From positions 105,549,892 to 105,613,891 of the forward strand of contig OZ020267.1 of the NCBI GenBank assembly GCA_963971225.1: a stretch of 64,000 nt of DNA. Direction: 5' to 3'. Position 1 is the first letter of the stretch; the number at the start of each line of letters is the position of its first letter. Positions 1-12,330 of the stretch are shown piece after piece. This DNA comes from Melieria omissa. Lineage: Eukaryota; Arthropoda; Insecta; Diptera; Ulidiidae. The translations under genes were made by a program, and so were the position numbers. Below the pieces are notes generated by a model, which saw only the letters and a list, made by a program, of their open reading frames with translations, had not been told where the DNA came from and searched no databases.

Positions 1-330
1 ATTGCCATTTCGTGCAGTGTCTCCATGTAGACATATTGTTCCACTGGAAATATTTTGCAGGCGTTTAATAATAGGCGTGGCATTCTTTTAACCATCCAAA
101 TGTTGTATATAATTTCGGAACTATAAGTCGCACATCAATGACACTCAGATCGAACTTACTATTGGGTCATGTTTTTCGACAGAGGAAAAGGGGGGAAGAG
201 GGAAAGGTCATCTAATAAAGGGCGTAGCTTCGCCCAAACGTCTCAATGAGCGGTACAAAAGCTTTTAAGTTTCAAGGGATCGAAACCTAATAGTACAAAA
301 ACTTTATTTTTGCTGCTATACAATTTTGAT
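1..330. repeat. Diverged fragment related to the Helitron at 49.6 kb
   Basis: Phrases here recur in the second half of the Helitron at 49,605-51,515: a stretch on nucleotides freely reading 'ataagtcgcacatcaatgac', a following 'tttttcgacagaggaa' block, and 'gggcgtagcttcgccc' resembling the 'ggcgtggcaccgccc' blocks there. Neither terminus is visible, so this is probably an internal piece or a relative cut by the window start. No coding sequence is apparent. Confidence 0.5.
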
Positions 331-2540
331 TGAAGCTTTCAATATATATAAATATCGTACGATTTCTAGGAAGTTATAAATTTCTAAAGAATTCCAAAAG
401 AAGTGTGAACAAGCTAGATCAAAATTCTGGAACATATTCGTGTCAGCAACAAACAAACACTTTACTCGTTGTTGGAGTTCGCAACTCTATTATTCCTTCC
501 GGCACCATTGCATTTGTGATATGAAATTAATCTCTGGAATAATAATATAACACCGTTTATTCTATAAAGAATTGGAAAAGTTACTTCCTGGGCTTCTGAT
601 TTTGTGAAAAGAAAGGAACCCAATAATAGAGTGAGTGTGAGTTATCCTCAACAGTACCTTCACCAAAGAAAAAGATACTCAGTGAAAAGAAACGATGGGG
701 CGCAATCTGGGTTAGCCGAATATATTAATTTTTTTCGTCGGGAAATCGAAAAATGTTAATTAATAGATAACATAATTTTGATTGGTTCATTGGTGTCAAT
801 ATCTAGTATAACTATAATATTTTGGCAAACTATAATAAATTAAACTTCTAAACTGAGTAATTTTTTGTGGGTGACGGGAACAGGCTTTTTTACGAAATCA
901 TTTATTTTTGGGCGATTAACGATTAACAGATAATAATAACTGACTGTAATAACAGATAATTAATCTGTTATATATAATGTAATTGTCGAAATATTAGTTG
1001 CAATATAGTTTTAACTTCTGAAGAAATCGCAAGAATTATAGTGCCCGAGAAGAAAACCAAGAACCTGGACTGCATGTTCAACATATTTGACTCCAGTAAG
1101 GCCAAACAATCGCTTTTTGATAATAAAAGTTAATAACTAATTGGTAAAATCACATTGTCTTAACTTGTTTGAACAAAATACAAAGAAATAAATCGGGGTC
1201 ATTTTATGACCCAAAGGGTCAAATGTGCGAGTTTTTCCTAAGGTAACAGAGGGGTTAAGACACGCTGGCAAAATACGAAAGCCAAATTCGGAAAATTACA
1301 CATTTTTCAAGTTTAAGTTACAGTTTCTTTTTAACTACGCATCGAAAGTAGTTGCAACCAAGGAGAAAGTTGAATATAATGCGATTCCCGTGTTTTTAAG
1401 GACACACCAAAATATTTTAAGTTAGAGCACGCTTAAAACTTTAGAAAACTGAAAGTTTCATAATTTGTATGTCAACTCTGTTCTTTTGGTAAGCAGTATT
1501 AAGTGTTTTATTAAAAACAAAAATTCATTTTGTATTAAAAAAAAAAAAATTTTAAAACCCTTCAAAAAGGTTGTCCTGTTTATACCAGTTTTACGCTGAG
1601 TGAAACCATAAAATTCAGAAATAGTTGTTCGCAGTTTGAAAGCCAATGAAAGTAGCTTTTCGATAATGTAAAAATATTTAATATGCGCTAGAAACTGTTT
1701 TTTTTCAAAATTTTTCAAAGTTGCCATCTCTTTAAAGCGGTAAAAAATGGGTTAAGCATCAGTTTGACTGATGCAAGAGGAGCTTCTACAGCAAGAAAGA
1801 ACGAAGCATCGGAGAGAAACCGTATCGGAGAGAACCGTAGTTCGATAGATAATAACCAGATACCTTTGCTTAATATTCGAGTTGAAAAAGGAAGTAATTA
1901 AATTTTAATTGCATTATTATTTCCGATATTCTCATCATTGCAGCTCAGTGTTAAATGATGAGTAGACAAGTGAAGAATATTTCCTTTTCTGAAACACTGT
2001 GCTAGTCTTTTTCTCTTCACTTGGATTTCATTGCAATTTTTCTTGCTGTATTTATACGTAGTTCTGACCCAGAAAGTAAGCCTAAGGGTAGAACAATTCT
2101 CTCAATATGACATTAAAACACAAACTTTATATTTCAATTAAAAAACTTGAACTCTACTGGAGGGACGTTCAAAAAATGATATTTTTGGGAAAGTTATGAC
2201 CTGACTGCACGCACTGTGCACATTTGGTTTGCAAATTGTATTACTGAAGAGTTTTCAATTCAAAAATCTACCTGGAAAGGTTCTCAATAACGATCATTTA
2301 AAGACCATTGTGAAGGCATATTTTCCTTCCAACACCAACCAAGCAATGCTCACGTTATACATATGTAGCAATTTGTATGTATGTGTTTATTCGTGTATGT
2401 ATGTAGTTGTAGAAAATGCCGAAAGCTGCAAGAAATTCTAATAGCAAAAACATATTAGGGAAGCTATGGCCAGAACGGCAGACCGGCAGACCGATCCGAA
2501 TTGCAATTGGAAAGCCGTTTGATGCAAAAATTTGAAATTT
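331..2540. other. AT-rich non-coding stretch
   Basis: No recognisable gene. Open stretches are short, lack a plausible initiation context and show no domain. A perfect 8-bp stem with a 3-base loop lies at 1756-1774. The rest is AT-rich unique-looking DNA. Confidence 0.5.
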
Positions 2541-4160
2541 CGGTTACTTTTTGCGACGAAAACAACAACAGCAACAATAACAACAAAAACAACAGCATCA
2601 ACAAAAACAATAACAACACTCAGATAGCCCCACACAAGCGCAACAATGCCGTCAACAACAGTTTCGCTGTTGTTTCGCATAGCAGCAAAGTTTTGCTGTT
2701 TTTCTGTTGTTGGAAATTTTTGATTTTTACTTGTTTGTTGTTGTTTTGTTTACAGTTGTTTTGGTTGATGTCTTTTCGGGTTTTTCGTTTTTTTGGAATT
2801 TTTGAAATTGCTGCTCATCGCACTGACGCTGCCTGGTGCCCGAATACGCGATGTCTGGTACTGATGGCGAAGGCGACAACGTACGTGCAAGTGTTGGTGG
2901 CAATGGCTACGGTTTGGGCCAGCAATTGTTGGACATGTTGCAACTAACAACTAATACAAAAACAGCACAGCTGATGACAAGAGCAGAGAAGAAGCGAAAA
3001 GCTAGCGACACTAAAAAGCGATGTGAATGTGTGGGGAGATGGCGTGAACGGGCGGCAAAAGCTGCAAACGGCACGAAGTTCGTTGGTATTTGCTATTAAC
3101 GTATATGGGTTGTACTGACTTTTTGTTGCGCCATTTGTTGTTGTTATTTTTTACAGTCCTCTGCTGTTGCTTTTGTTATTATTTTTACCACTGCGCTGGC
3201 TGGCAGAGTTGCCGTTTAGATTTGGCCGCATATGGGCCCTTATGCGGGTTAGTCTTGGGTTGATATTGTTGTTGTTGTTGTTGTAGAGATTGTTGGCTTT
3301 TTGTTTTGGTTAATATTTGTTTTGTTGCTGCCGCTGCTGGTCGGCTGTCTGTTACAAACATTTAATTTTGAATTTTGTAGTTTGGTGCGCCAATGTTGCT
3401 GTTGGTGTTGTTGTTTTTGTTGTTGTTATTGTTACTTTCTGGCATTCGCTTTTATGCTGCTTAACTTGGTCGCCACTTGGCTGCCGCAACAATGCAATTG
3501 CAATTCTGCTGGCCGCCGAACAATTTGTGGAAAACAAAAATTATAGATACAACACGACACCAACTTCGGTGCGGGAAGGCGAAGGAAAACATAAAAATTT
3601 GATTTTAAGTTGTCCGTGCAGTACAAACACACACACACACACACAGATAAACGCATGCGGGAAAAAACCCCAACAATTTGCTTCAGCTGCCGAGTGAAAT
3701 TCAACAACAACAACAAGAAATGTGTTAATTTCGGCCTGTCTTTGTTTGGCCGGGTCGCTTTTTGCGCTTCCTTCCGCTTCCAGCTGTGCTCACTTCCGCT
3801 CTGCTTGCCCACTTTTCTCTTTGCTCTACGCGCTTGCCGGCACTTGTTTGTAACTGTATATACAAATGTATGTGTATGTGTGTGTGTATTGTTTTTTTGG
3901 CGTGTTGTTTCGTTCGTTTTGCAGCACTCGGTTTGTTTGTTTGCCGTTTGAGTGCGAAATGCTTTGCATACTTTTGTGCGCCGGCATGCGGTAATGGTCT
4001 GCTGCACAATTTTAATTAAGTGCGCTGATTTTTTGCTTGGGTGTCATTTACGTGTCGTTTGTTCTGTTGTTGTTGTTGTTTTGTTTTTATTGGTTGGTCT
4101 TCTTCTTTGCCTCTATTTGCTTGTTGTCACGCTGCCTATGATTTCTTTTTTTTAATAGGT
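2541..4160. repeat. CAA/TTG low-complexity region with CA microsatellites
   Basis: Runs of CAA/AAC trinucleotides lie at about 2563-2618 and TTG/GTT runs at about 3130-3440 and 4060-4090. A CA run is near 3628-3645 and a GT run near 3866-3892. Such runs are typical of fly introns and regulatory DNA. They create open frames on both strands rich in Asn, Cys, Leu or Val that are composition artefacts. One short GC-richer patch (2830-3090) contains an ATG at 2851 followed 30 bp later by a GTACGT donor-like sequence, too weak to call an exon. Confidence 0.6.
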
Positions 4161-5275
4161 ATATATTTTTGTTGTTGTTAATGAAGTGGTTAGACTTTAT
4201 TAATGCCCATTGTGATTGTCGAAAGGAATGCAAAAACCTGCACTCCAACACGCGTCACTAACACATGTTAAGAATTGTCCGTATTCGTGTTTTTGTTATT
4301 GAAATGGTGTGAAATTCTAAGCCCAATTAATTAAGTCATTGACTTGGCAATTGCTCTCGTCACTGGCACTCATTCTCAATGATATTGAATGCCACCTGCG
4401 TTTCTGCATTTCAATTTGATTTTTTGCCAATTCGAATTTCAAAGAGATTTTGATTTCATTTAATTAAGGCTGACAAATAATTTGAATGAAAGATGAAGAA
4501 AGCAATTTTATACGAATTGGACACTGCTTACCAAAAAACTAATTACATATCTCTTCATTTTTGTGCTCTCGACAATTTTGAGAAAATGCTTTGAAAGATC
4601 AAATGATGGAAGAAATTGCAAAAAATCAAACGTAATATTGACTGTGTGTGTGCTATGTGAAGAATTAATCATTCATGTGCAAACTCAATGTGATCTAAGA
4701 CAACTGAGTTTCTATATAAAGGTATATATTCGACTAATGAAATATTGTTGTATGAATGCAAATAAAAAAATCCATCTTATTGGATTTAGATAGTGAAATG
4801 TTTGTTCATTTTTAGAAAAGCTTGAAGCCAACATTTTAGTTTAAGTAATGAATTTAATTCTATTTTTAATTAATTATTATATTTTAAATTTTTTATTATA
4901 TTTTTACTTTTTTTATTATATTTAGTTAATTATATTAATTTATGGCAGAAACAGGCTCTTTCCCACTGGTTATGGCTAACAACTAAACATAGCAACACAG
5001 GAAAGGAGTTGCGCTTCTTTCTTCTAAGTAGAAAGTCTTGTCTTCTTTTTTTGAGGTAGGAAGCCTTGTCATCTTTAAAATCAATCAAAGCGTCTTTCTG
5101 GTCTCTTATGATCAAGGAAACACCATCTGTGTTATTAAGTTAAATGTTGAGAAAAGGTGGGATGAACTAGAATTCTTTTCTCTGTTAGTAAGTTTAAGTC
5201 ATCTTTAGTAAATATTTATACAACAAACATGGATTATTAGGTAGCGTAGGAAAGTCTTCACTCGGAGGCTAAATT
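4161..5275. other. AT-rich non-coding stretch
   Basis: Poly-A/T-rich DNA, strongest at 4850-4940 where TTTTATTATAT-like words repeat. No gene, RNA or element termini were recognised. Confidence 0.5.
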
Positions 5276-6010
5276 GGCCCATTGTGAATCATAAATTGCT
5301 CTGAAGCTAACCAACAGTTTCAATCTGAGACAAATCTGTTCGATTTCTTAATAAAGAAAAGAGAGCAGATTTGAGTCGCAATTTCAGGTCCATCAAGAAT
5401 CTTGGCTACAGACTCAACATTCCTGCAGAGCTGGGCAGAGGCACAGAATCTTGTCTTTTACTTCTTCTTTAGCTTTTGTAGACATCACTGGACGAAACGA
5501 GAGGCGCCCATTGTGAATCCCTTCTTAAATGGCTCTGAAGCTAACCAACAGTTACAATCTAAGACAAACCTGTTCGATTTCGTAATAAAGGAAAGAAGAT
5601 TTGAGATTTCAGCCACTCCAGCCACGTCCAGTTCAGAAATCTTGACTACAAGGTACAGAATCAACGTTCCTGTAGAGCTGTGCAGAGGCACAGCATCTTT
5701 TCTTTTACTTCTTTTTATCACTGCAGCTTTTGTAGACATCATTGGACGAGACGAGAGGCGCCCATTGTGAATCCCTTCTTAAATTTCTCTGAAGCTAACC
5801 AACAGTTTAAATCTGAGACAAACCTGTTCGATTTCTTGATAAAGAAGAGCAGATCTTAGGTTTTAGCCACAATTCCAGGTCCGGCTAAAATCTTGATTAG
5901 AGATTCAGCATTCCTGCAGAGCCGGGCAGAGGCAATCTTTTTTTTTACTTCTTCTTTATCTCTGCAGCTTTTGTAGACATCACTGGACGAGACGAGTGGC
6001 GCCCAGCGTC
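5276..6010. repeat. Tandem repeat, about 240 bp, three copies
   Basis: The word 'cccattgtgaatc' starts copies at about 5278, 5507 and 5761, giving periods of 229 and 254 bp. Each copy runs through 'gaagctaaccaacagtt', 'tctgttcgatttc', 'ttcctgcagagc' and ends in 'catcactggacgagacgag'-like sequence. The last copy ends near 6000 at the same boundary word. Copies differ by small indels, so this is an old array. No coding function is supported. Confidence 0.85.
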
Positions 6011-6279
6011 CAGTGATGACAAGTTGCCTAAGATTCAACTCAGAGACTGTACACATTTTCCTTCTACCTGTACAAAATATTCCTCAAGAAAAGTAAGAGT
6101 CATAGTACCCAGCAGGTGCTGCAAGGTCCTGTTGCACCCTAAACATTCAATATTCTTTCAATTTACAGGCTTTATCCCCCTGTAGTACTTAAGAAGATTT
6201 ATTAATCTCTGATCGTTTTGTTTATCGAATAGGAAAAACAAGGCTTCTCCCCATCGAGTAGTAAGAAAATCTGTTTAAC

Positions 6280-6440
6280 TCTGGTTGTTATGTATTTTTG
6301 TTTTTGTTCCGTGTTCACACCTCTCTGGAGCATAGGGCATTCACAAGACAGCCTTGAGTTGGTTACGTTAATCAGTTGTGTTGTTTTCCCAGGGTAGGTG
6401 ATTGGCCTGCCGCAGGTAGTCCTAAGTGATGGTGCCATCT
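6280..6440 (-). mobile_element. Diverged 3'-end fragment of the LINE family seen at 17 kb and 40.6 kb
   Basis: Read on the minus strand, 'tatgctccagagaggtgtga' followed by an A-rich end matches the terminal part of the plus-strand fragment at 40,596-40,755. Further upstream on the minus strand the similarity is faint but collinear. It is probably an old 3' remnant of a poly(A) non-LTR element. Confidence 0.45.
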
Positions 6441-6580
6441 AACGCCGCTCAGGAACGTCGTCAGGAACGCCGCTCGTAGCGCCATCTGTTGTAAGAAGGT
6501 TACAGCAGAATGGTTGGGGACCTCGCTAGATCAATTTGGTGCGCTGTTTTTGCAGTCCGCTTCCCCTTCCAGATGTCGCT
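6431..6580. promoter_or_regulatory. Cluster of CTCF-like motifs (candidate insulator)
   Basis: GCGCCATCT at 6479-6487 is the reverse complement of AGATGGCGC, the core reported for insect CTCF. A near match, GGTGCCATCT, is at 6431-6440, and AGATGTCGCT in the opposite orientation is at 6571-6580. Three related words in 150 bp of otherwise AT-rich DNA is suggestive, but motif occurrence alone is weak evidence and no binding is shown. Confidence 0.3.
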
Positions 6581-6639
6581 CCTGCGCCGTGTCTAACTGT
6601 TTATTTGTTTGCTTTTATCAGCCGCACAGCGCAGTGCTG

Positions 6640-6920
6640 GTTTTTATGTATATCGAGGTGAAAAAATCGATGTGAAAAGCCTTGAAAGCCTTTAGTAGTA
6701 AGAAGATTTCTTTATCTTTATCTGTTACGCATATCGAGGTGGAAAATCGAGGCTCTTTATGTATATCGACGTAGAAAAATGAGGCTTCTCCCCCTCTGGG
6801 AGAAAGGTGATCTGTTTATCTCTGGTCGTTTGGTATATCGAGTTTGAAAACCCAAGCTTCTCCTCCTCTACTAGTAAGTAGATCCGTTTAACTTTTTATG
6901 TATATCGAAGGCATGCAAAG
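6640..6920. repeat. Degenerate short repeats around 'tatatcga'
   Basis: Blocks such as 'atgtatatcgaggtg', 'cgcatatcgaggtgg', 'atgtatatcgacgtag' and 'ggtatatcgagtttg' recur every 60-100 bp, each followed by 'aggcttctcccc'-like words. A related block lies at 6225-6300. This is a decayed local array with no coding content. Confidence 0.55.
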
Positions 6921-7655
6921 CCTTGTGCTTTTTCCTGATAAATCGAAACAGCCAAACACAAACTCTTTTCTTTCGTAGTAAAAACAACTTGCTTATATCT
7001 ACCAATTGAATAGGTAGTAAGAATTAAACTTTTCCATTCAAAAAGGTTGATGACAAAGGAGATTAATACCCCTAAGTGAATGTACGGCTTTGTCGTTCAC
7101 AAGCTACAAACATTATTTAATCTAAAAATCTCTTTCTTCGAGAAATCTGTTTATATACATTATTGTAAATAATTTGAAATAAAGAAATGAATACAAGAAA
7201 AAAATAAGTAAATAAATATATAAAAAAAATAAATAATAAAAATATTTGTTTATGAAATCAAGAAATGCAATTATCTGAGCTCTTAAACGTCAGAAACTAG
7301 AAACTTAAACCGACAGTTTAGAAATCTCATACATTTTCCAACTCTTAAAAATGCATTGATTGCCTAAAAATCTCCAAAAAGTATGCAATATTTATAAACA
7401 TTTTTGAGTAACACTGGCTGCAAGCATCAATTGAGACTTTTTCTTTTGCAGAGTTGCCAACCCTTTTTTTCAATGCTACAATATTGTAGTTCACTCGCTT
7501 TACTTTCATGCAATGTTTGCTACGGTTATTATTATTGTTGTTGTTGCTGTTGCTGCTGCTAGTGGTGTGCTTTTGCGAAAGCACTTCACGCTAATGCACC
7601 TCAAAAATTTAAGCATGTCATAATGCTATAACATTCATTCTGACATATACACATA
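6921..7655. other. AT-rich non-coding stretch
   Basis: Contains A-rich runs (7190-7250) and a short TTG/TGC repeat at 7530-7562. No gene or element was recognised. Confidence 0.5.
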
Positions 7656-8650
7656 AACAAAAAAAATACATACATACATACATAGAGAAAGATATATGTA
7701 ACAAGCCTGCCACAGCCACACACACACACTCATATAAACACAAACGTAGCGTATGCGCTAAATTTTCAACTGCACTGTGGCTGCTGCTGCTTTGGCAATT
7801 GTTGTTGGAGTTATTGTTATTGTTTTTTGCGTTGGTTGCTGCTTTTAGTGCGCGCACACTTAACCGCCACATTTGCCACAAAATACGCATAGATTTTTCA
7901 CAAAAATTTATATGTATATATATGTATGTGATAGTGTGTGTGTCTGTAAAAGAAGTAGCAAGAAAATGCCAAAGGAAACGGCAAAGCAACGCCGCACAGT
8001 AAGTGAAAACATTGGAGCTGCACGGAAAAGCGAAAAAATAAACCTTTTTTTGATCTACTTTTGGCGCCGCTGACATGCTTACCAACACACTGACACACAC
8101 ACACAAACACATATACACATACACTAATACTTACATATCTACCTACCACATATGAGTGAAATGCTTGTGTGCCATTTATTTGCACCACACTGTTTTTGAA
8201 TGTATGAATGTGTGTTAGTAAGTTTGTCTGTATATGTGTAGATGTATGTGTGCTTGTGTGCGTTTTTGTGGTATTTGTAAGACGAGCTACTAACTAAAAA
8301 GCAGCAGGAAGTGGAGTTTTTTAAGTGATGCCGCTCTCTCTTTTTTTCACCACATATTTTTGTTTGCATGTGTGTGTGTGCGTGCGAGTCGGTGTGAGTG
8401 TGTGAGTGTAATATTTATACATTACGTCACACGCTAAAAACTCCCATTCATAATCCACTCAAAAGCCGACACACACACACACACACACAGACACCAGCCA
8501 CATGCACTTTCGTTTGTCTGGCGCTGCGTGTGTCTGTCTGTTTGCGGTGCATGTGCATGTGTGAGTGTGAGTTAGTGTGCCCGTGCAGCGCGATGGTTCC
8601 AGCGGTAATGAATGCATCCGGCATGCATTGAAAACTTGACTCATTTTTCA
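7656..8650. repeat. CA/GT microsatellite-rich region
   Basis: CA or GT runs occur at about 7712-7732, 8090-8106, 8195-8262, 8370-8410 and 8469-8490 (at least ten CA units). Open frames here encode alternating Cys-Val, His-Thr or Tyr-Ile dipeptides on both strands, the signature of dinucleotide repeats rather than genes. Confidence 0.8.
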
Positions 8651-11211
8651 TGCTGCCGCTGTTGCTTTGCACAACCATAAGACGTTGACCGTATTGTTGT
8701 TGCCACTCCTTATTGCAGCTGCTCCCATTACTGTTGCAGTTGTTGTTGTTGCTACTGTTGCTGTCACACACAGCTCTCGGCACACTCGGCACACGCAACA
8801 TGGCAGCCTCACAAGTGCCCGTTTATGGTTTTGCTGCATGATGCATGTCGCATGTTTGCTTGCAAGCTTCAGATATTTTTCAATTCTTCCATTGCTGCTG
8901 CGGTCTTTCTGGCTTTTTTTATTATTTTTATTTTGTTTTTCACTTGAAACAAAAATATGAAAATATATATGCAGAGCTTTGGCTTTGCTGGTTCGTACTA
9001 AATGTAATAAAACAATTTGCTTAGGTCGTTTATCATTAAATTATTTTGTTGCACGGTGTTTTGTTGCTGCTGTTGTCTTTAGTTATGCTTTCTGTTGCTG
9101 TTAGAAGTATTATTGTTTTTGTTGGTAGTGTTAGTTATGTTTGTTGTTGCTTTTCTTGTCGTTAGTTATACATAGTAGTTGTTATTGTTGTTGTAGCTAG
9201 TCCCATTGGTTGCTGTTGCCATGGTTGTTGCAGGTGTTGTGTTTAAATACGATGACTGTTTGCGTTGTTGTTGTTTTTTTAAGCTGAGTTGTTGTTGTTT
9301 CTACAAATCTGTTGTTGTTAATACCGAGAAAATTTTTTTGGTTTTTCCACAATTGATTCTTTTGCTTCAAATCTGGTTTTCCTTCTTTCTAGGTAAGTTG
9401 TTTTTGTTGCTATAATTCTGAGTTGTTGTTATTTTGTTTATTTTTTCAAATCGGTATTTTCCTCTTTCTTCCTGAGTTAGTTTTTTTGCTACAAAATTGA
9501 GTTGTTGTTGTAAGTAGGTACAAAGCTAAATTTGTTTCTTGCTAAATTTTTCTGGTTTAAATCGGTTGAAATGTGTTTTTTTGTTGCAAATCTATGTTTT
9601 TCTTTTTCTGCCTGAGTTGATTTTGTTGTTACAAATCTGAGTTGTTGTTGTTAGTACAAAGTTAAATTCTTGCTGAATTTTTTTTCTAATTTCAAATCTA
9701 CATTTTTTTCTTTCCACCTGAGTTGTTGTTTTTACTACAAATCTGAGTGGTTGTTAGTACAAAGCTAAGTTTTTGTTCTTGCTAAATTATTTCTTGTTGC
9801 TTTAATCTGTCTCTTCTTTCTAGCTGATTTATTGCTGTAGCTACAAATCTGAGTTGTTGTTGTTAGTACAGAGGCAATTTTTTTGTTTCTTTCACATTTT
9901 ATTCTTCTTGCTAAAAATGTGAATTTTTCTTCTATCTACCTGAGTTGTTGTTGTTGCTAAAAATCTAATTTGTTGTTGTATGTGTAGAACTAAATTTGTG
10001 TTCTTGCTAAATTTTGTTCCTATTGCTTCAAATCTTTATTTATTTGTTTTTCAGTTGTTGTTGTTGTTAGTACAAAGCTAAATTTTTGTTCTTGCTAAAT
10101 AATTGCTTGTTGCTTTGAATCTGTCTTCTTTTTATCGAGCTGAGTTCTTGTTGTTGTTATAATTCTGAGTTGTTGTTGTTAGTGCAGAACTAAATTTTTT
10201 TTCTTTTTACATTTTTTTCTTGTTTCTTCAAATATTAATTTTTTTCTAGCTTCGTTGTTGTTGTTGCTACAAATCTGAGTTGGTGTTGTTGGTACTTAAC
10301 TTCGGAATTGTTGCTGAACTGAATTGTTGTTATTGTTGACACATTGTTCAGTTGTTGCTTCAAATCGGTCTTCTTGTTCTTTCTAGCTGAGGAGTTGTTG
10401 TTATAATCAAAAGTTGTTATTGTTGGTATCGAACTTAATTTGTATGCTTGCTACACGGTTAAATTGTTTTTGTTGTTGACACATCGTTCAGTTGTTTCTT
10501 CAAGTGGATCTTCTTGTTCTTTCTAACTGAGAAGTTGTTGTTACAATCTAGAGTTGTTGTTTTTGGTATCGAACTTAATTTTTGTGCTTGCTACACCGCT
10601 AAATTGTTGTTGTTGTTGCCTCATCCTTAAGTTGTTGCTTCAAGTGGATCTTCTTTTTCTTTCTAGGTGGGGATCTTTGGCTTCTAGCCAAGGAGTTGTT
10701 TTTGCTTAACTGAATTGTTGTTGTTGCACAACTGAATACTCTTTGTTGCTTTGTTGTTGATCTGTTGTTGTTGAATTGTTGTTGTTTTTACACAGCCTCA
10801 ATTACAAGCTGAGGTGTTTGCTTTGCAGTTTAGTTGTTGTTGTTGTTGTTGCTAGTTGCAATATCTCTGTTGCTACCTGAGGAGTTGTTGTTACTAAATC
10901 GCTGAGTGGTTGTTCTTTCTAGCTGAGTTTTTACTACTAAGTAGTGAAAACGTTGTTTTTTGCTGTATAACTGATATGCTGTTGTTGCTATATCGCTGAT
11001 ATGCTGTTGTTGCTATATCGCTAATTTGTTGTTGTTGCTTTATAACTGAATTGGCATCTCTGCAGACTTTCCAGCCTCAGTTACTAACTGAGGTGTTCTT
11101 CTTGCAGCTAAGTTGTTGCTGCTAAATCGCTGGAAAGTTGTTTTCCATGGCTGCATTGTTTTTGTTGCTAGCTGAGGAGTTGTTGTTACTAAATCACTGA
11201 GTAGTAGTTGG
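8651..11211. repeat. TTG-rich degenerate array
   Basis: Over 2 kb is dominated by TTG. Between about 9270 and 10,680 a roughly 100-bp phrase recurs: 'ctacaaatctgagttgttg', then 'ttagtacaaagctaaattt', then 'ttcttgctaaat'. From 10,680 to 11,200 the phrase changes to 'agctgaggagttgttgttac'. The mariner copy at 11,214 inserted into this array, and similar TTG sequence resumes at 11,965-12,020. No protein is supported. Confidence 0.8.
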
Positions 11212-11213
11212 TA

Positions 11214-11954
11214 TCAGGTGTACAACTTTGCTTCCGCCGTTTTCCGATAGGTGGCTGTACCGGCTGAGGCTGGTTGAAATACATAGATGGTAATACCTTT
11301 AAAGTCAGTGTGGACAGTGCCTAACGAATTGTCATCGCCGTTTCAGTGACAGTTGTTCTTGTTTTCGTATTATTCACGCTCGAAAATGTCCGTTTATGTG
11401 CCCAATTCTCGCCATTTGCGGGAAGTTTTACTTTTCTGTTACAATTCGAAAAAAAATGCAGCTGAAGCGCATCGAATGCTCTCAGAAACTTACGGTGATG
11501 CTGCTCTGAGTGAAAGAACGTGTCGGGAGTGGTTTCAACGTTTTAAAAATGGAAGAGCGACATGACAAAGTCATCCTCCAACACGACAATGCTCGGCCTC
11601 ACGTCGCAAAAGTGGTCAAAAAGTACCTGGAAACGCTGAAATGGGAAGTCTTGCCCCACCCGCCGTATTCCCCAGATGTCGCCCCTTCTGACTTCCACCT
11701 ATTCCGTTCGATGGCACACGGCCTGGCAGATCAACATTTTCAATCCTTCGAAGAATTGGAAAAATGGATTGCTTCATGGATAGCGTCAAAAGAGGACTCC
11801 TTTTTTCGAGCCGGGATCCGAAAATTGCCGGAAAGATGGGAGAAAGTTGTCGCTAGCGACGGACAATACTTTGAATAATACATCTGTAAGCACTTTTTCG
11901 CATTAAAGCTTTTAATTTTGGAAAAAAACGGCGGAAGCAAAGTTGTACACCTAA
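11214..11954 (+). mobile_element. Internally deleted Tc1/mariner element with TA target duplication
   Basis: Terminal inverted repeats of about 28 bp differ at a single base; the shared core is AGGTGTACAACTTTGCTTCC. The left end follows TA at 11,212-11,213 and the right end precedes TA at 11,955-11,956, the Tc1/mariner hallmark. At 741 bp it is much shorter than the usual 1.3 kb, because the middle of the transposase is missing. The well-matched ends suggest it could have been mobilised in trans, although it is dead by itself. Confidence 0.95.
11386..11878 (+). pseudogene. Mariner transposase, internally deleted
   Basis: The first frame starts with ATG at 11,386 and reads an N-terminal helix-turn-helix region (Ser-Val-Tyr-Val-Pro-Asn, then NAAEAHRMLSETYGDAALSE and WFQRF), ending in a stop at 11,565. 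A second frame then gives the C-terminal half: HDNARPH, YSPDVAPSDFHLF, and LPERWEK..ASDGQYFE at the end. The two last catalytic aspartates are separated by 34 residues, the D34D signature of mariner. The first catalytic Asp and the linker are lost by a deletion near 11,560 that also shifts frame, so no active enzyme is made. Motifs resemble the mauritiana/rosa branch. Confidence 0.93.
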
Positions 11955-11956
11955 TA

Positions 11957-12330
11957 GCTTAAATGTTTTTGTTGCTACCAGAGTAGTTGTTGTTATTAAC
12001 TGATTTGTTGTGGTTGCTGTTATTGCAAACTGATATTCCTAAGTATATTCACATTAATCTTGTACTTGTAAAGTATAAAAGTGGGCATGGTCATTGATAT
12101 ATAGTAAACAAGTTTCAATGGGCCTTTTCATTAACTGGAGGATACTTTATCCTCTGAGCCATATTGAAATTCCGCCTTTATAGGGTTTTCCTGACCCTAC
12201 AAATGTTTTGAAGCCTACTTTTAGGCAACTTCCCATGATTTCAATTTAATTTTATAGCTCATTTGAAATGCACATTTTTCTATTATTTCCAAAGCTCAAC
12301 GCATCAACTCACACTTTGCCAAATAGCGCT
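11957..12330. other. Non-coding flank of the mariner insertion
   Basis: Short TTG-rich remainder of the array, then AT-rich DNA. No gene was recognised. Confidence 0.5.

Noticed and set aside
1756..1774. Perfect 8-bp stem with 3-base loop as a possible terminator
   Set aside because: Too short, no T-run, and this is a eukaryotic nuclear sequence where such hairpins do not terminate polymerase II.
2501..3100. Asn-rich open frame and a GC-richer frame beginning near 2,836, with ATG at 2,851 and a GTACGT donor-like site
   Set aside because: The Asn-rich part is a CAA repeat. The ATG plus donor could be a first exon, but there is no core promoter, no matching acceptor and no homology.
3600..4160. 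Long overlapping open frames on both strands rich in Cys, Val, His and Thr
   Set aside because: They are created by CA/GT and TTG repeats and have counterparts in every phase.
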